Source of the DNA: Lottia gigantea
Taxonomy: Eukaryota > Mollusca > Gastropoda > Lottiidae
Length of the DNA stretch: 64,000 bases
Direction of reading: 5' to 3'
Assembly (NCBI RefSeq): GCF_000327385.1
Contig: NW_008709752.1
Location: 946,406 to 1,010,405 of the forward strand
Shown here: piece after piece, positions 34,101-44,700 of the stretch
Layout: each line of letters opens with the position of its first letter
Position numbering within the stretch: the stretch's first letter is position 1
The notes under the pieces: model-generated
What the model saw: the letters and a program-made list of their open reading frames with translations, nothing else
The model's database searches: none
What the model was told of the DNA's origin: nothing
Program-made: the position numbers and the translations under genes

Positions 34101-35616
34101 GGTAAGTTTAACACCAATTTAACTAAAAGAAGTGAAATGAAGTTTGTGTACTAATTAGCTGTTGATATTTCAGTGCATGAACGCCAGAAACACCAAGTAG
34201 TATAACATGTAGTTTGAATAATCATAAAAGTATTCACAAGAAGTATTTTATGCCACATAGAGAAAATACTTGCTTTATTTGAATGTTATGTTTATTGATT
34301 AGAAATCATTATGTGCTGATTGGCCAGTAATGTAGAACTATTAGAACGGAAACTGAAACATGTTGTTACTTAAGGGGAATATTTAAGGGGTTTGATTTGG
34401 GTCATGAATTGATGGTTCAAACGTTGATAATCATAAAAAAACACATGGATTTGAAAGTAAACATTTGGATGATGAGCTTGAAGACTATTAATGATGAGCT
34501 TAAAAAGGCTAGAGCTGGATTTTAAGGTGTTGAATTGGACCTTTTAATATAATTAAATTAGAATTACTCAAACTGTACGACACTAGAAATTGTATGTTTT
34601 ATTTTTTCCTTCAACTGACTTAGGCAAACTATGTTAAAATTGGAATTGGGATGTTATGTAGACAATAGATTTAATTTAACTTTATATGTAAGTGTTAAAT
34701 TAGTGCAGTTGGATGTTCTGTTTATTGAAAAGAATTAAAAGAATTATGTAACAAGTCATCAGGTGTATAGACAGAGGTCATACAAGTGTGTTGTCAGTGT
34801 TTTTTGACAACAAAACCTTTACTTCTTAGCCTGCAATGGCTATGTAACAGTCTTTTTCAAGACTCAGAGAATGATCAGAGTTTTTGGATTATTCTCAGTT
34901 TACTTCATAACCGGTAATGGCTATGCAAAAGAACATGAACTCTGCCCACTTGTTTGTTCATTGTATGCCTATTATAATTTAGTGTACCCCTATATTATTA
35001 TAGCCTCGGTTATCCAGACTAGACATAATGTTTCATTGTTTAAGATACCACGTCTCCCATCATACTCGCTCTTATAAACAGTGTAATTATTACAAATGTA
35101 TGGAATAGTAGATATACCTACTTTCCTTAAGTATTTCAAAGAGCATGTGCGTCCATGCTCAAGCTAAGTACAAACCACTGTGATAATTGCACCTTATAAT
35201 TTAAATTTTTGTAACTATGGCTTCGGCCTACATTACTTGAATAAAGAAAATTATTATTATTATTATAGTTTTAATCTGATTTTAATTAAACTGGGTGTGC
35301 ATGTTTATATTGATAAATGTGTGAATTAATGAAGTCTTGGTTTTTTGATGAAATCCAAGCAATTTCAATAAAAGATTTATGAGTTAGCCAAAATACATTA
35401 AAATTAGGTGTTATATTGGAATTTGATGGCCATGATTTACAACAAACACTTTTTGCTGAGAAAATAATGAAAGCTGCCATGAATTTTACTGATGTGTGGG
35501 CATATAGCCTTTTGGGCGTCCGCTCGTTAATTCATTTGTAGGCTTAAAGTCACATGTAAAATGTTGATTTTATTTGCAGGTTGTTTGAGAAGAAAAAGGA
35601 GAAAACGGATATTTAG
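31155..35616 (+). CDS. Small two-exon gene, RPA/OB-fold-like unknown protein
   Basis: Model: exon 31,155-31,387, intron 31,388-35,579 (GTAAGA...TTTGCAG), exon 35,580-35,616, giving 89 residues. The first exon encodes MSVKRKTEFLEKDHITALEG, then YIHEVQPILTSKGNSQYFKA, then a VISYSPEKRVTFRNAESLKS block. This pattern (short lead, beta-rich core, SPEKR, then SPVKI) resembles uncharacterised proteins spread through fish, cnidarians and molluscs that look like OB folds and often occur near transposons. The splice keeps the frame (NIR|LFEKKKEKTDI, phase 2) and ends quickly in a lysine-rich tail. The 4.2-kb intron contains a LINE. Whether the second exon is the true last exon is inference; the first exon is solid. 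Function unknown. Confidence 0.5.
31388..32199. other. Intron 5' part, no gene seen
   Basis: AT-rich intronic sequence. A short repeat of AGTGGTTTCYCCCCTNTA occurs twice near 31,532 and 31,564. Nothing else was recognised. Confidence 0.4.
32200..34075 (+). mobile_element. RNase H-bearing LINE, 5'-truncated (copy 5, best)
   Basis: Contains the C-terminal half of LINE ORF2. Reverse transcriptase starts at the catalytic SLYVDDFQMCY (about 32,210), followed by NGFRFSKSKTVCMHF and FLGLTFDSKLSFRPHI. RNase H spans about 33,060-33,420 (FYTDGSKDGDKV with the first Asp, AELIAILQALEF, FSDSLSSLQAI, WLPSHMDIRGNDMADAATKA). A CEHCQ...H...C zinc motif lies near 33,680. The layout fits the I/Nimb group of the I/Jockey superfamily. 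There is a TGA near 32,592, a frameshift near 33,210-33,240 and another break after 33,470, so it is dead. The 3' end carries the conserved tail and ATTTC repeats (about 34,030-34,075). No target duplication was found. Confidence 0.88.
34076..35579. other. Intron 3' part, no gene seen
   Basis: AT-rich intronic sequence. ATTATTATTATTATTA at 35,253-35,268 after AATAAAG looks like the tail of an old retroposed copy. A pair of similar phrases (CCTGCAATGGCTATG near 34,832 and ACCGGTAATGGCTATG near 34,910) suggests a small local duplication. No coding sequence was recognised. Confidence 0.35.
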
Positions 35617-35649
35617 GGGGACTGATCCACCCCTATCTGAAGTGATCAA

Positions 35650-35825
35650 ACTTACCTAGATTGAAAAATCTAGAACACACCTAGAGAAATCTAGCCACAC
35701 CTAGAGAAATCTAACCGCACCAAGAGAAATCTAGCCACATTTAGAGACATCTAAACGCACCTAGAGAAATCTAGCCACATTTGGAGAAATCTAACCGCAC
35801 CTAGAGAAATCTAGCCAGATTAACT
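35650..35825 (+). repeat. 20-21 bp minisatellite, about 8 units
   Basis: Units of the form CACCTAGAGAAATCTAGCCA repeat about eight times, with two alternating variants (AGCCAC and AACCGC before the core). It starts about 35 bp after the stop codon of the small gene at 31,155-35,616, so it may be transcribed in its 3' untranslated region. Non-coding. Confidence 0.85.
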
Positions 35826-36329
35826 AAGAAAAAAAAAACACCTATTATTTGCTTGCCTAAGAAAAAGCACCTCTCATTTGCTAACTTAAAATATAATCAT
35901 CTTAAAGTTGAAGAAATACAATTATAAGCTGCTAGTTTCAATTGCACCAATAGAAAAAAATCCAGTACATGGTGTAAAGGTATTTATTTGATAGATTATG
36001 TGTAAAATAATAGTGTCTGTAAACATATAAACAGTAATAAGTTATTTATTATACACAAAGCCATGGGTCGTCCGAAAAAATCAAAAGGTAATCGTTTGGC
36101 TAACTTGAGAGAAGAAGGAAAATAATAAAACTGATAAAGGCATGAGTATTGAAAAAAAGGAAAATAATGATGTTACAAATGCAATATCAGGGAGCGCCAT
36201 TGATAGCTTTCATGTTGCAAATGAGAATTTACATGCAATTTTGAAATAGCTCTTTCTTGAATGAGTGTGTAAATAATTCAAAAAGTGAACAACAGATCAG
36301 TGAGAGGAGAATTGATAGAGATAAAAAGA

Positions 36330-37320
36330 AATGTATATTAGGTACCTTTAATCAGGGTAGTATAGACAGATTGATCTTGATCTTTTTGAAAGTCTACAAA
36401 CATGCTTAAGAACATATGAATCTTGTTTTGTGACATTTAATGGAAGCACTTTTGCTATTATTAAACATGATGATAATTATTTTGAGCTTGATTCACATTC
36501 AAGAAACAATTTAGGATTATTATCAGAGGATGGCAGTAGTATTCTATTAAAATATAATGATATCAATGATTTGTATGTACATTGTATATATTGAAGTGTA
36601 TCAATGAATATGAATAGGTTAGAGCTATGTGAAATAACTGGTATCAATGTTAATATGATAGGTAATGAATCAAATAATCCAATAAATGATGTAAATAATT
36701 CTGCTAATGATAGTGTCAGTATGCAAGTTGATGATTAAATAGAATCACACAGTCAAAATAATGATACTGATGAGGTTGTTATAATTAATGTAAAAACAAG
36801 TGATTTTATATTTAATCCACTTAGTTTAGAGAAAAGAAAAAATCTATGTCAATTGATCACTTTACCCGTTGAAAATTTACACAATGGTTATGTGGTTGAG
36901 ATTTGTAACCTGACAAAACCCATTAAAATAATTACAATCAAAGGAGATGGTAATTGTTTGTTTAGAAGTTTATCATTTGTTCTTTCTTTATGTGAAAATA
37001 ATCATAGAAAAGTCAGACTTGCTATAGTGAACCATATAAAGTCGAACTTAGATATTTTCACACCTTTATTAACAGTAACAATCTATTTATGACTATGTCA
37101 AACGATCTAGGATAAGACTACCAGGAAAATGGGATACAGAATTTGAAATATTAGCAGCTTGTGATTTGTTACAAACAGATATATATATATATTTTTACTA
37201 ATAATAAATGTTTGAAATATCCCGTATTACAGATTAGCAATAGTTATACACCAGAGGCTATTTATCTTCACCATAAAGATGAGAATCATTATGAAAGTTG
37301 AAAATGTAGAGTTTTATATT
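36330..37320 (+). pseudogene. C76-like plus OTU-like peptidase region
   Basis: From about 36,400 the frame reads SCFVTFNGSTFAIIKHDDNY then FELDSHSRNNLGL, with the Asp-Ser-His block (36,488-36,496) typical of C76/tegument-type cysteine peptidases. About 150 residues later comes ITIKGDGNCLFRSLSFVLSL (36,930-36,990), the OTU catalytic Asp-Gly-Asn-Cys loop. It is followed by WDTEFEILAACDLLQTDIYI and YLHHKDENHYES, which supplies a plausible OTU histidine near 37,280. In-frame stops (for example TGA near 36,594, TAA near 36,736 and TGA near 37,090) and at least one frameshift break the gene. Such peptidases may help transposon proteins by deubiquitination; that role is not established. Confidence 0.6.
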
Positions 37321-37596
37321 TATTGATGATACTGTAGATACACAACACTCAGGTAAAAGAAAACATTTGAAAAAGAAACGAGGAAATAGATGGAAACCTA
37401 TAAGAAAGCGAACCATGTATTTTCAAGACAATAATTTAGGAAAAAAAAGTCAGGATAAACTTGAAACCTCTATTTAGAAGCAAAAAAGAAATTAATAATT
37501 TGAATAAAAGGATGAGAAGACAATATGTGATCAGTTATCCTAAAGATCATTTGAAAAGGAAATATTTAAGTGAGTTAAAATTTTTATTACATGAAA

Positions 37597-38520
37597 CAGA
37601 ACTTAAACCAGATCTCCAAGCTAAATATCAAAATGTGTTAAAACCAGATCTAAAAGACAAATATCAAAATGTGTTAAAACCAGATCTAAAAGACAAATAT
37701 CAAAATGTGTTAAAATCAGATCTAAAAGACAAATATCAAAATGTGTTAAAACCGGATCTAAAAGACAAAACCAATTCTTACGGATAAATACCACACTGTT
37801 TTTAAACCAATTCTTACAGATAAATATCACACTGTTTTTAAACCAATTCTTACAGATAAATATCACCCTGTTTTTAAACCAATTCTTACGGATAAATATC
37901 ACCCTGTTTTTAAACCAATTCTTACGGATAAATATCACCCTGTTTTTAAACCAATTCTTACGGATAAATATCACCCTGTTTTTAAACCTATTCTTACGGA
38001 TAAATATCACCCTGTTTTTAAACCAATTCTTACGGATAAATATCACACTGTTTTTAAACCAATTCTTACAGATAAATATCACACTGTTTTTAAACCAATT
38101 CTTACAGATAAATATCACACTGTTTTTAAACCAATTCTTACAGATAAATATCACCCTGTTTTTAAACCAATTCTTACGGATAAATATCATCCTGTTTTTA
38201 AACCAATTCTTACAGATAAATATCACACTGTTTTTAAACCAATTCTTACAGATAAATATCACCCTGTTTTTAAACCAATTCTTACGGATAAATATCATCC
38301 TGTTTTTAAACCAATTCTTACGGATAAATATCACCCTGTTTTTAAACCAATTCTTACGGATAAATATCACCCTGTTTTTAAACCTATTCTTACGGATAAA
38401 TATCACCCTGTTTTTAAACCTATTCTTACGGATAAATATCACCCTGTTTTAAAACCAATTCTTACGGATAAATATCACACTGTTTTAAAACCAATTCTAA
38501 AAGACAAATATCATCAATTT
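37597..38520 (+). repeat. Coding 36-bp minisatellite (KPxLxDKYxxVx repeats)
   Basis: About 25 direct repeats of 36 bp (12 codons). The first four or five units encode KPDLKDKYQNVL (37,610-37,770). From about 37,775, after a small frame slip, roughly twenty units encode KPILTDKYHPVF or KYHTVF, ending near 38,520 with a reversion to ILKDKYH. The plus-strand frame through the second block contains no stop for about 245 codons but has no Met, and it also leaves a long open frame on the other strand. The unit length is a multiple of three and the residue pattern K-P-x-L-x-D-K-Y-x-x-V is shared by both blocks, so expansion occurred within a coding sequence. Confidence 0.9.
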
Positions 38521-38611
38521 TAAAAGCTATTCTCAAAGATAAATATGATAAAGTTTTAAAGTGTCAGTTAAAATTGAAATATATATAAATGAATTGAGAA
38601 TTAAATATTAA

Positions 38612-38990
38612 ATGAATATAGAAATATGTATAGAACTAACTTGGAATATAGAAATAAACAAAAACAGAGAGCCAGAAAGAATTATAGCAAGGATAAAGTC
38701 TAGGTTGGTTTGTAATAGATTATTGTTTGAGAATCAGGTTAAAGAGTGTCAAGAAGAACTTTATGAAAAGAAAAGTAAACTAGTAGAAAGATTAGCAAAG
38801 AAATGTATAACTAAAACTTACTAACATGTTTGCGAGGAAAACTGTTTGAGTGGAAATTGTCCATGGTCTGATAATTATAAAACTCTGTGGATATGTTTAA
38901 CATGTAATAAAAAAAATTCCACAAGGTAAAATGATGTCTGCAATGACCAACAGACTTATTCTCTCAGTACTTTTATTTTTATCTTGGCCA
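38612..38990 (+). pseudogene. Cys-rich segment of Helentron-like protein
   Basis: A 70-residue frame from 38,612 contains LVCNRLLFENQVKECQEELY, followed after a stop near 38,821 by HVCEENCLSGNCPWSDNYKT and LWICLTCNKK. The spacing of paired cysteines and the WICLTCNKK phrase match the putative zinc-binding region preceding the Rep part in Helentron proteins. The frame is then lost near 38,913. The Rep and helicase parts would be expected downstream but are replaced by unrelated sequence before the Polinton. Confidence 0.5.
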
Positions 38991-39468
38991 CACAGGTGCC
39001 TTTTATTAAAATCCTGCAATAACTTTATTTATTGTTTAGTTTGATACTTATTTTCAACTTAACTTGTTGAATTATTTATATGGATATTGTATTAATCTCA
39101 TTATTTGTTACATAAAGAATTGTAAGACTGGAGTGTGACACATTTGCTGACTAATCATAATTCTATATTTGAATGAAGTATTTTCCATTTTTATTCGATT
39201 TTGAAAAAATGAGCCCTAAAAGTCCTGGCCAATTTTTTCTTAATTGCACACTGCAGAATGTTGCTCGCCACCAGTGGCTCAATAAATTACACGAAGAAGG
39301 CGGTTAACTTCAATATTAATTAAGAACACATCGTAACACTATATATGATATTTAGTTTATAAAAAAACTTGAATATAGAATATTACACTGATGGATTCAA
39401 GACTTTTGACATGTTATGACATTGCAAAGAGTTCAATGAAGCATGTAGACCACAAAAGGTATATTATC
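38991..39468. other. Sequence flanking the Polinton, no gene seen
   Basis: AT-rich, no recognised coding. The last six bases (ATTATC, 39,463-39,468) are the left copy of the Polinton target duplication. Confidence 0.5.
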
Positions 39469-39699
39469 AGTAGTATATGAGCTCATAGATTGGTCGGATT
39501 TTTCCACATTCCATTTCAATTCATGGGAAAAATCCAACCAATCTATGAACTCCCAAAAAACAAGACCTAAATTCCCAACATTTCATAAATTCTTACAGCA
39601 AAACACTCTACATTTCATAAAACATCCTAAATTCCCTACATTTCACACACCAAAAAAATCACCTTCAATCAATTTCCTACATTCCATCAAAAAAAGCAG
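39469..39699 (+). repeat. Polinton left TIR, hairpin-forming
   Basis: About 231 bp, matching 55,294-55,526 in reverse complement with only a few differences. Just inside the end, 39,479-39,505 and 39,526-39,552 are themselves reverse complements (25 of 27 positions), so the tip can fold into a hairpin with a 20-base loop. A 22-base block, CCTAAATTCCC then ACATTTCATA, is repeated inside the TIR (near 39,565 and 39,628). Confidence 0.93.
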
Positions 39700-39708
39700 A
39701 TAAAAAAA

Positions 39709-39719
39709 GGAGATAACTC
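39709..39719 (+). promoter_or_regulatory. GGAGATAACTC motif before left gene block
   Basis: GGAGATAACTC followed by a T run lies 40 bp upstream of the first gene of the left block. The same motif plus T run occurs in mirror orientation at 55,172-55,182, just upstream of the first gene of the right block. This symmetric placement suggests a shared promoter or replication element. The motif also occurs elsewhere in the window (near 8,920), so it might instead reflect local base composition. Confidence 0.4.
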
Positions 39720-39758
39720 TTTTTTGAAATTTTCTACTCAAATTTTAAACTTTAAAAA

Positions 39759-40622
39759 TGGCAAATAAAATACTAGATCCAATCTTTAGATTATACGATC
39801 CGATTCGTTATTCATTGAACAAGAAAAAAGAGGATTATATTATCATCTCACCGACTGTTGGTTCTAAATCCCAATTGAATGATGGTGGTAGAATTATCTT
39901 CGAAATAAATTCATTAGCGAATTAGTTGCTTCTTTCCGATGATTACTTCAGATGTGATTTCAAAATTAAAGATGGAACTCAGAATCAAGTTCCACAATCA
40001 AATACAACTTTAGAAAACAATTTCTTTCCATCTTTATTTAGCGAGATGGTTTTGGAAGCTGGTTCAAATCCGATAGAAACAATCAAACACCCTGGGTAAT
40101 TCGACACAATGTTGAAAACAGTTTTATATCCTAAAGATTTCGATTCAGTCTCGGGTTGGATACCCGATGTTGGTGATGGAAGTGTTTTAAAAGAACCGGT
40201 AAGAAATGTTGCAAATGATGCCGATATATATAGAGTGAGAGTTGTTGCTCGAAACACAATAGAAAGAGTAGGACGATGCAGTTAATCATGCATTCGAAAA
40301 ACGAGTACTTCAGTATAATAATGTTTTTGAGAATAATAGGTGGGGTAATTACGTAAATTGGAAATTATATCCTTTATTCGGTCTGTTGGAACATAGAAAA
40401 GTTTCCATAGGATTACTATATAAAATTCATCTACAAAGAGAAATCAACGATGATAAGATATTCTTTGGAGAGAATGGTTCAGATGCAAAATTAGAAATAA
40501 CGAATCTCCAACTTTTCATACCCGTAATAACACCATCAATTGAAGTAGAAACGAGAATATTCAACTCGTTAACTAAAGATATTGAAATAGCTTTCCTTCA
40601 TCGTAACACGGCCAATCACTAA
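39759..40622 (+). pseudogene. Polinton major-capsid-like protein
   Basis: First gene of the left block, 59 bp inside the TIR. It starts MANKILDPIFRLYDPIRYSL. Later parts include ENNFFPSLFSEMVLEAGSNP, SGWIPDVGDG and a C-terminal block with LQREINDDKIFFGENGSDAK and LQLFIPVITPSIEVETRIFN. Its position before the ATPase, its size (about 290 residues where traceable) and the beta-rich pattern fit the double-jelly-roll capsid protein of Polintons/adintoviruses. That is inferred from position and resemblance, as no short diagnostic motif exists. It is broken. Confidence 0.55.
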
Positions 40623-40647
40623 CACTAAAGGTTCAGGAGTTGGAGAT

Positions 40648-40851
40648 ATGATAGGCACAATGAAAGAATTTGGAAAAAGATTTAGTGAAGAAACCAAGAA
40701 AACTGTTAAACAAGGATTAAATAAATTAGTAGATAGTATTGACACAGGAGAAATCAAAGTCAAACATAAGGGTAATGGAATATTTTTAAAAAATATACGC
40801 ACTGGAGAAGGAATATATCTTTCAAAGTATAAAGGAGAAGGAGCAAATTAA
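40648..40851 (+). CDS. Polinton small basic protein, unknown
   Basis: A 67-residue frame with an amphipathic, lysine-rich first half (MIGTMKEFGKRFSEETKKTV) and a second half ending GEGIYLSKYKGEGAN. It lies between the capsid-like and ATPase genes. Small basic proteins in this position may be core or cement proteins, but I do not recognise it. Confidence 0.4.
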   Translation: MIGTMKEFGKRFSEETKKTVKQGLNKLVDSIDTGEIKVKHKGNGIFLKNIRTGEGIYLSKYKGEGAN

Positions 40852-41527
40852 AATAATAAAAACTGGGTAAAAAATTCAATCATTCAGAAATATTTCCTAA
40901 TAAACAAATGCTCATGTGTATATGTGGTAGTTCCGGTTCTGGGAAAACTCATCTCACTTTTAACATGTTGACAACACCAAACCTTTTAGATTTCGATTCT
41001 TTATATATCTACACAACAACACCAGAGCAATCGTATTCTCAATTTCTCAAAGCTTTAGAATACCTACCAAAGAAAGATGTTCAAGACTTATTTCAATATT
41101 ACAAAGAAAACGAAGAAGAAGTGGAAATAAAAGATATCTTAGATAACTACATCGAAGGAAAGAAACCAACGGATATAAAAGTTTTTCTTACGAAAAATGT
41201 TAATGACCTAGACTTGTCTAATATTGATAGCAATCGAAAGAACCTAATATTGTTTGACGACTGCGTAGCGCAAAGAAATCAAGCTGTTCAACAAGAATTC
41301 TTCACGAAGGGAAGACATCACAACTGTCACTGCATATAGCAATCCCAATCTTTTTACAGGATGGATTCTATGTTTATTAGAAAAAATGCAAATTGTTTTT
41401 TATTATTTGAATTAAACGATAAAGATTTATCTCAAATCATTCAGTCGATAAATCACGGAATGGACAGAGATGCAATTAAAAAGGTTTGTAAAGCTCAATG
41501 GAAAAACCCAGATGATCATGGATATAT

Positions 41528-41705
41528 TGTTGATTGTTTCGTTTTGTGTTACATTTATCAGTTAACAAATGTACACAGCCTAAATAGTAGGTCTGTCCCT
41601 TGAATAAAAAACGTGTCGTATTATTTTACCTAGCTCTCAATCAAAAAACCAAACAGTCCACTAAAGACAACATCATTCCTGCTAGAATAATTGCAGTTGT
41701 CAACA
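41528..41705 (+). repeat. 5' LTR of nested Gypsy
   Basis: 178 bp starting TGTTGATTG and ending GTTGTCAACA. The last 119 bp are repeated at about 45,753-45,879; the first 60 bp are not recognisable there. Confidence 0.8.
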
Positions 41706-44700
41706 TGGTGGCTGGAGTGGCTAACAAACCGTTATTTTGTTAGTAAAAAAGTGGAAGAAACTGTTTGTAACTGTATTGACATTTTTTGTTCTGGATTGTT
41801 CTGCAACCGAGGAAAAAGATGGCGGCTGAGACGAGTCATTTCCGATTGCCACCGACACTGAATATCACTGATGGAAATGTTGCAGTAAATCATAAGAAGT
41901 GGAAACGGCAAGTTGAAGTTTATTTGATGGCTTGTGGGGCCACGGAAAAATCAGCTGACACTCAAGTTGCTATCATTCTCAACTGTGCTGGTGGTCATAT
42001 TCTGGACATATTCGATCAATTTCAGTGGGATGCAGAAGAAGATAAGAAAAACACTGTGAAACTTTTTCAAAAATTGGAAGAATATTGTAATCCGAGACGC
42101 ACTGAAGTTGTAGAATCATTTCGATTTTGGAATCATAAATACTAAGAATCAGACAATTTTGACACTTTCTTAACTGAGCTTAGACAAGGTCCGATTCTTG
42201 TAATTTTGCTGAAAGAGACAGAAATATCAGAGATAAAATTGTGTTTTCAGTGACTGGTAAATTACAAGAATTGCTTTTAAGAGAAGAAAATCTGGATTTG
42301 ACCAAAGCTGTAAAAATCTGCAGAGCCTATGAACAATCCAATAAACATGTGAAAGAATTAAGAGAAACATTAGGCACAAGTACGTCTACTCATAGAGTGA
42401 ATCGAGTGTACAAAGAAGATAGGAAATCTACTAATTTTCCATCCAAGAAAGCAACGCCAAGAACAAGTTCTGGAAATACTTCATCTTCGGCGAATCAGAA
42501 GCCTGGACAACAGAGACGTGGTCAGGAACATTATAATGAGTGTAATTTCTGTGGTTACCGTCGTAAACCAGATAAATCAAATTGTCAAATCAGTGACGAC
42601 GAAGAATTTGATGATAGTTGGCTTGCTGTAGTGAAGAAAAGTCGCAATGGAAATTTTGTTACTGCCTGTATGAACATTAATGATTTGGAGGTCAGATTCC
42701 ATTTAGATACATCCTCTGATGTCAACACGATTAATGAAAAGTATGTTCACAAGAAGCAAATCAGGAAAACCACAACTCGTTTGTTAATGTGGAATAGAAC
42801 TAACCTAAATCCAATAGGTGAAGCTGAATTGACCGTCATCAATCCACGTACAAGTGAAGCCCACAAAGTACTATTTATCGTTGTACCTGATAATCTAATG
42901 TGTCTTCTTGGCCTGAAGGCTACGCAAGAAATGGGTCTAATAACATTTAACGATGAGAAGTTTATATCAAGTGTTAAAGTTGAACCTCTTGGTAATCTTG
43001 GTGAAGTTAGCCTTGTAGTAGACTCAAATGTTCGAGAAAAGGCGTTACCATGCCGAAAAGTTCCGCTTTCCCTGGAAGAGGAAGTGAAAAAAGCTATAGA
43101 TGTTCTAGTCGAAAGAAACATTTTAGTTCCTGTTACCGAACCAACAAAATGGGTGAGTCAAATGACAGTTGTTCGTAAACCTACTGGAGCTCTCCGCATA
43201 TGTATCGATCCGCAACCATTGAATTCTGCTCTGATAAGAGAATATTACAAGTTACCAACATTAGATGATGTTTTACCAAAGCTACACAACGCACAGATAT
43301 TCTCGAAAGTCGATGTTCGTTAGGCTTATTATCATTGTTGCCTAGATGAAGAGTCAAGTTTATTAACAACTATGATCACTCCATTTGGACGTTATAGATG
43401 GTCTCGCCTACCATTTGGTTTGAAAGTATCCAGTGAAATATTTCAACGCAAACTAATAGAAGTTTTGGGTGATTTACATGGTGTTTTCACGATAGCAGAT
43501 GACATCATTGTCGTTGGATGTAGTTCTACTGACATAGAAGCCAAAAGAGACTATGAACGTAAACTTGCTAGTTTATACCAGAGATGTGAGCAGCAGAATA
43601 TAAGACTCAATGATGCGAAGAAAGAAATAGCCCTGACAGAAATTTCTTTCAATGGTCATAGAATAACAAGAGATGGTGTGAAGGTTGACAATGCTAAAGT
43701 TAGAGCCATACTCGACATGAAACCACCTACTGATGTTTCTGGTGTTAAACGATATTGTGGTATGATCCAATACATGGCGAAGTTTTTACCTGATTTGGCA
43801 AGCACACTTGAACCAATTCGAGCTTTAACAAGAAAAGGCACTGAATGGTATTGGTCCAAAGAATGTGAAGATGCATTTCGCAAAACAGGCAAAATGTTAA
43901 CTAGAGCACCCGTACTGGCTTATTTTGACATAAAGAAGGAAGTCGTCATTCAAGTCGATAGCAGTAAAGATGGAATTGGAGCTGTTCTCCTACAAGAAGG
44001 AAAGCCTGTAGAATTCGCATCTAGATCACTGACCGTTTCAGAACGCAATTGGGCACAAATTGAGAAGGAGGCGCTGTCAATCTTGTATGTGTTAGAACGT
44101 TTGGATCAATACACATATGGAAGACCCGTAAAAGTCCAAAATGATCACAAACCTTTAGCTGCTATATTAAAGAAACCATTAAGTAGTGCTCCTAAGAGAT
44201 TACAAGACATTATGATGAAACTTTATAGATATGACATAGAGTTTGAATTCGTGAAAGGTGTAAATCTAGTCATAGCTGATACGTTAAGTCGAGCTGTTGA
44301 TGATTCTCCAATGGTGGATGAAGAACGTCCAAGAATCATGAGTATCAACATATTTGCTGAAATACCTGATGAGAGATTACAGGAAATTAAAGAAGCCACA
44401 ACGAAAGATGAAACACTGCAAGAATTACTTTTGGTGATAAGTAATGGATGGCCTGAACATAGAGATTCTCTTCCTGGTAATCTCAAACCTTATTTCGAAA
44501 TGAGAGATGTTTTAAGCTATGAAGATGGAATTATTCTTAAAGGAGAAGCTATTGTGATTCCTAAAGAGTGTCGTGCTGATATAAAGAATAGACTTCATAG
44601 TGCTCATTTAGGTTATGATAGTATGATGAGACGTGCTCGTGGAACTGTATTTTGGTCTGGAATGGCCAAAGATATCAAACAGATGGTTGATTACTGTGAA

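Larger units (their letters stand above)
36063..38990 (+). mobile_element. Helentron-like (Helitron) 5' coding remnant
   Basis: A plus-strand series of broken frames has the architecture seen at the front of large animal Helentron/PIF1-helicase-type transposon proteins. It starts MGRPKKSKGNRLANLREEGK (36,063), then a herpesvirus-tegument (C76)-like peptidase region, an OTU peptidase region, and a lysine-rich KYxxxLKPxLKD repeat region. A Cys-rich segment follows (CLSGNCPWSDNYKTLWICLT then CNKK, about 38,830-38,920). Rep and helicase domains are not in the window. Frames are interrupted repeatedly, so it is a dead remnant. The assignment rests on architecture and short motifs. Confidence 0.55.

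Noticed and set aside
37621-38442. Long minus-strand open frame of 273 codons (IFIRKNWFKNRV repeats)
   Set aside because: It is the mirror of the plus-strand 36-bp coding minisatellite; the plus frame matches the adjoining protein repeat, so the minus frame is a by-product of the unit length being a multiple of three.
37597-38520. CRISPR-like array
   Set aside because: Units are direct repeats with no unique spacers, in a eukaryotic context.
42747-43121. Minus-strand open frame of 124 codons in the nested Gypsy
   Set aside because: Shadow of the Gypsy protease/reverse-transcriptase region.
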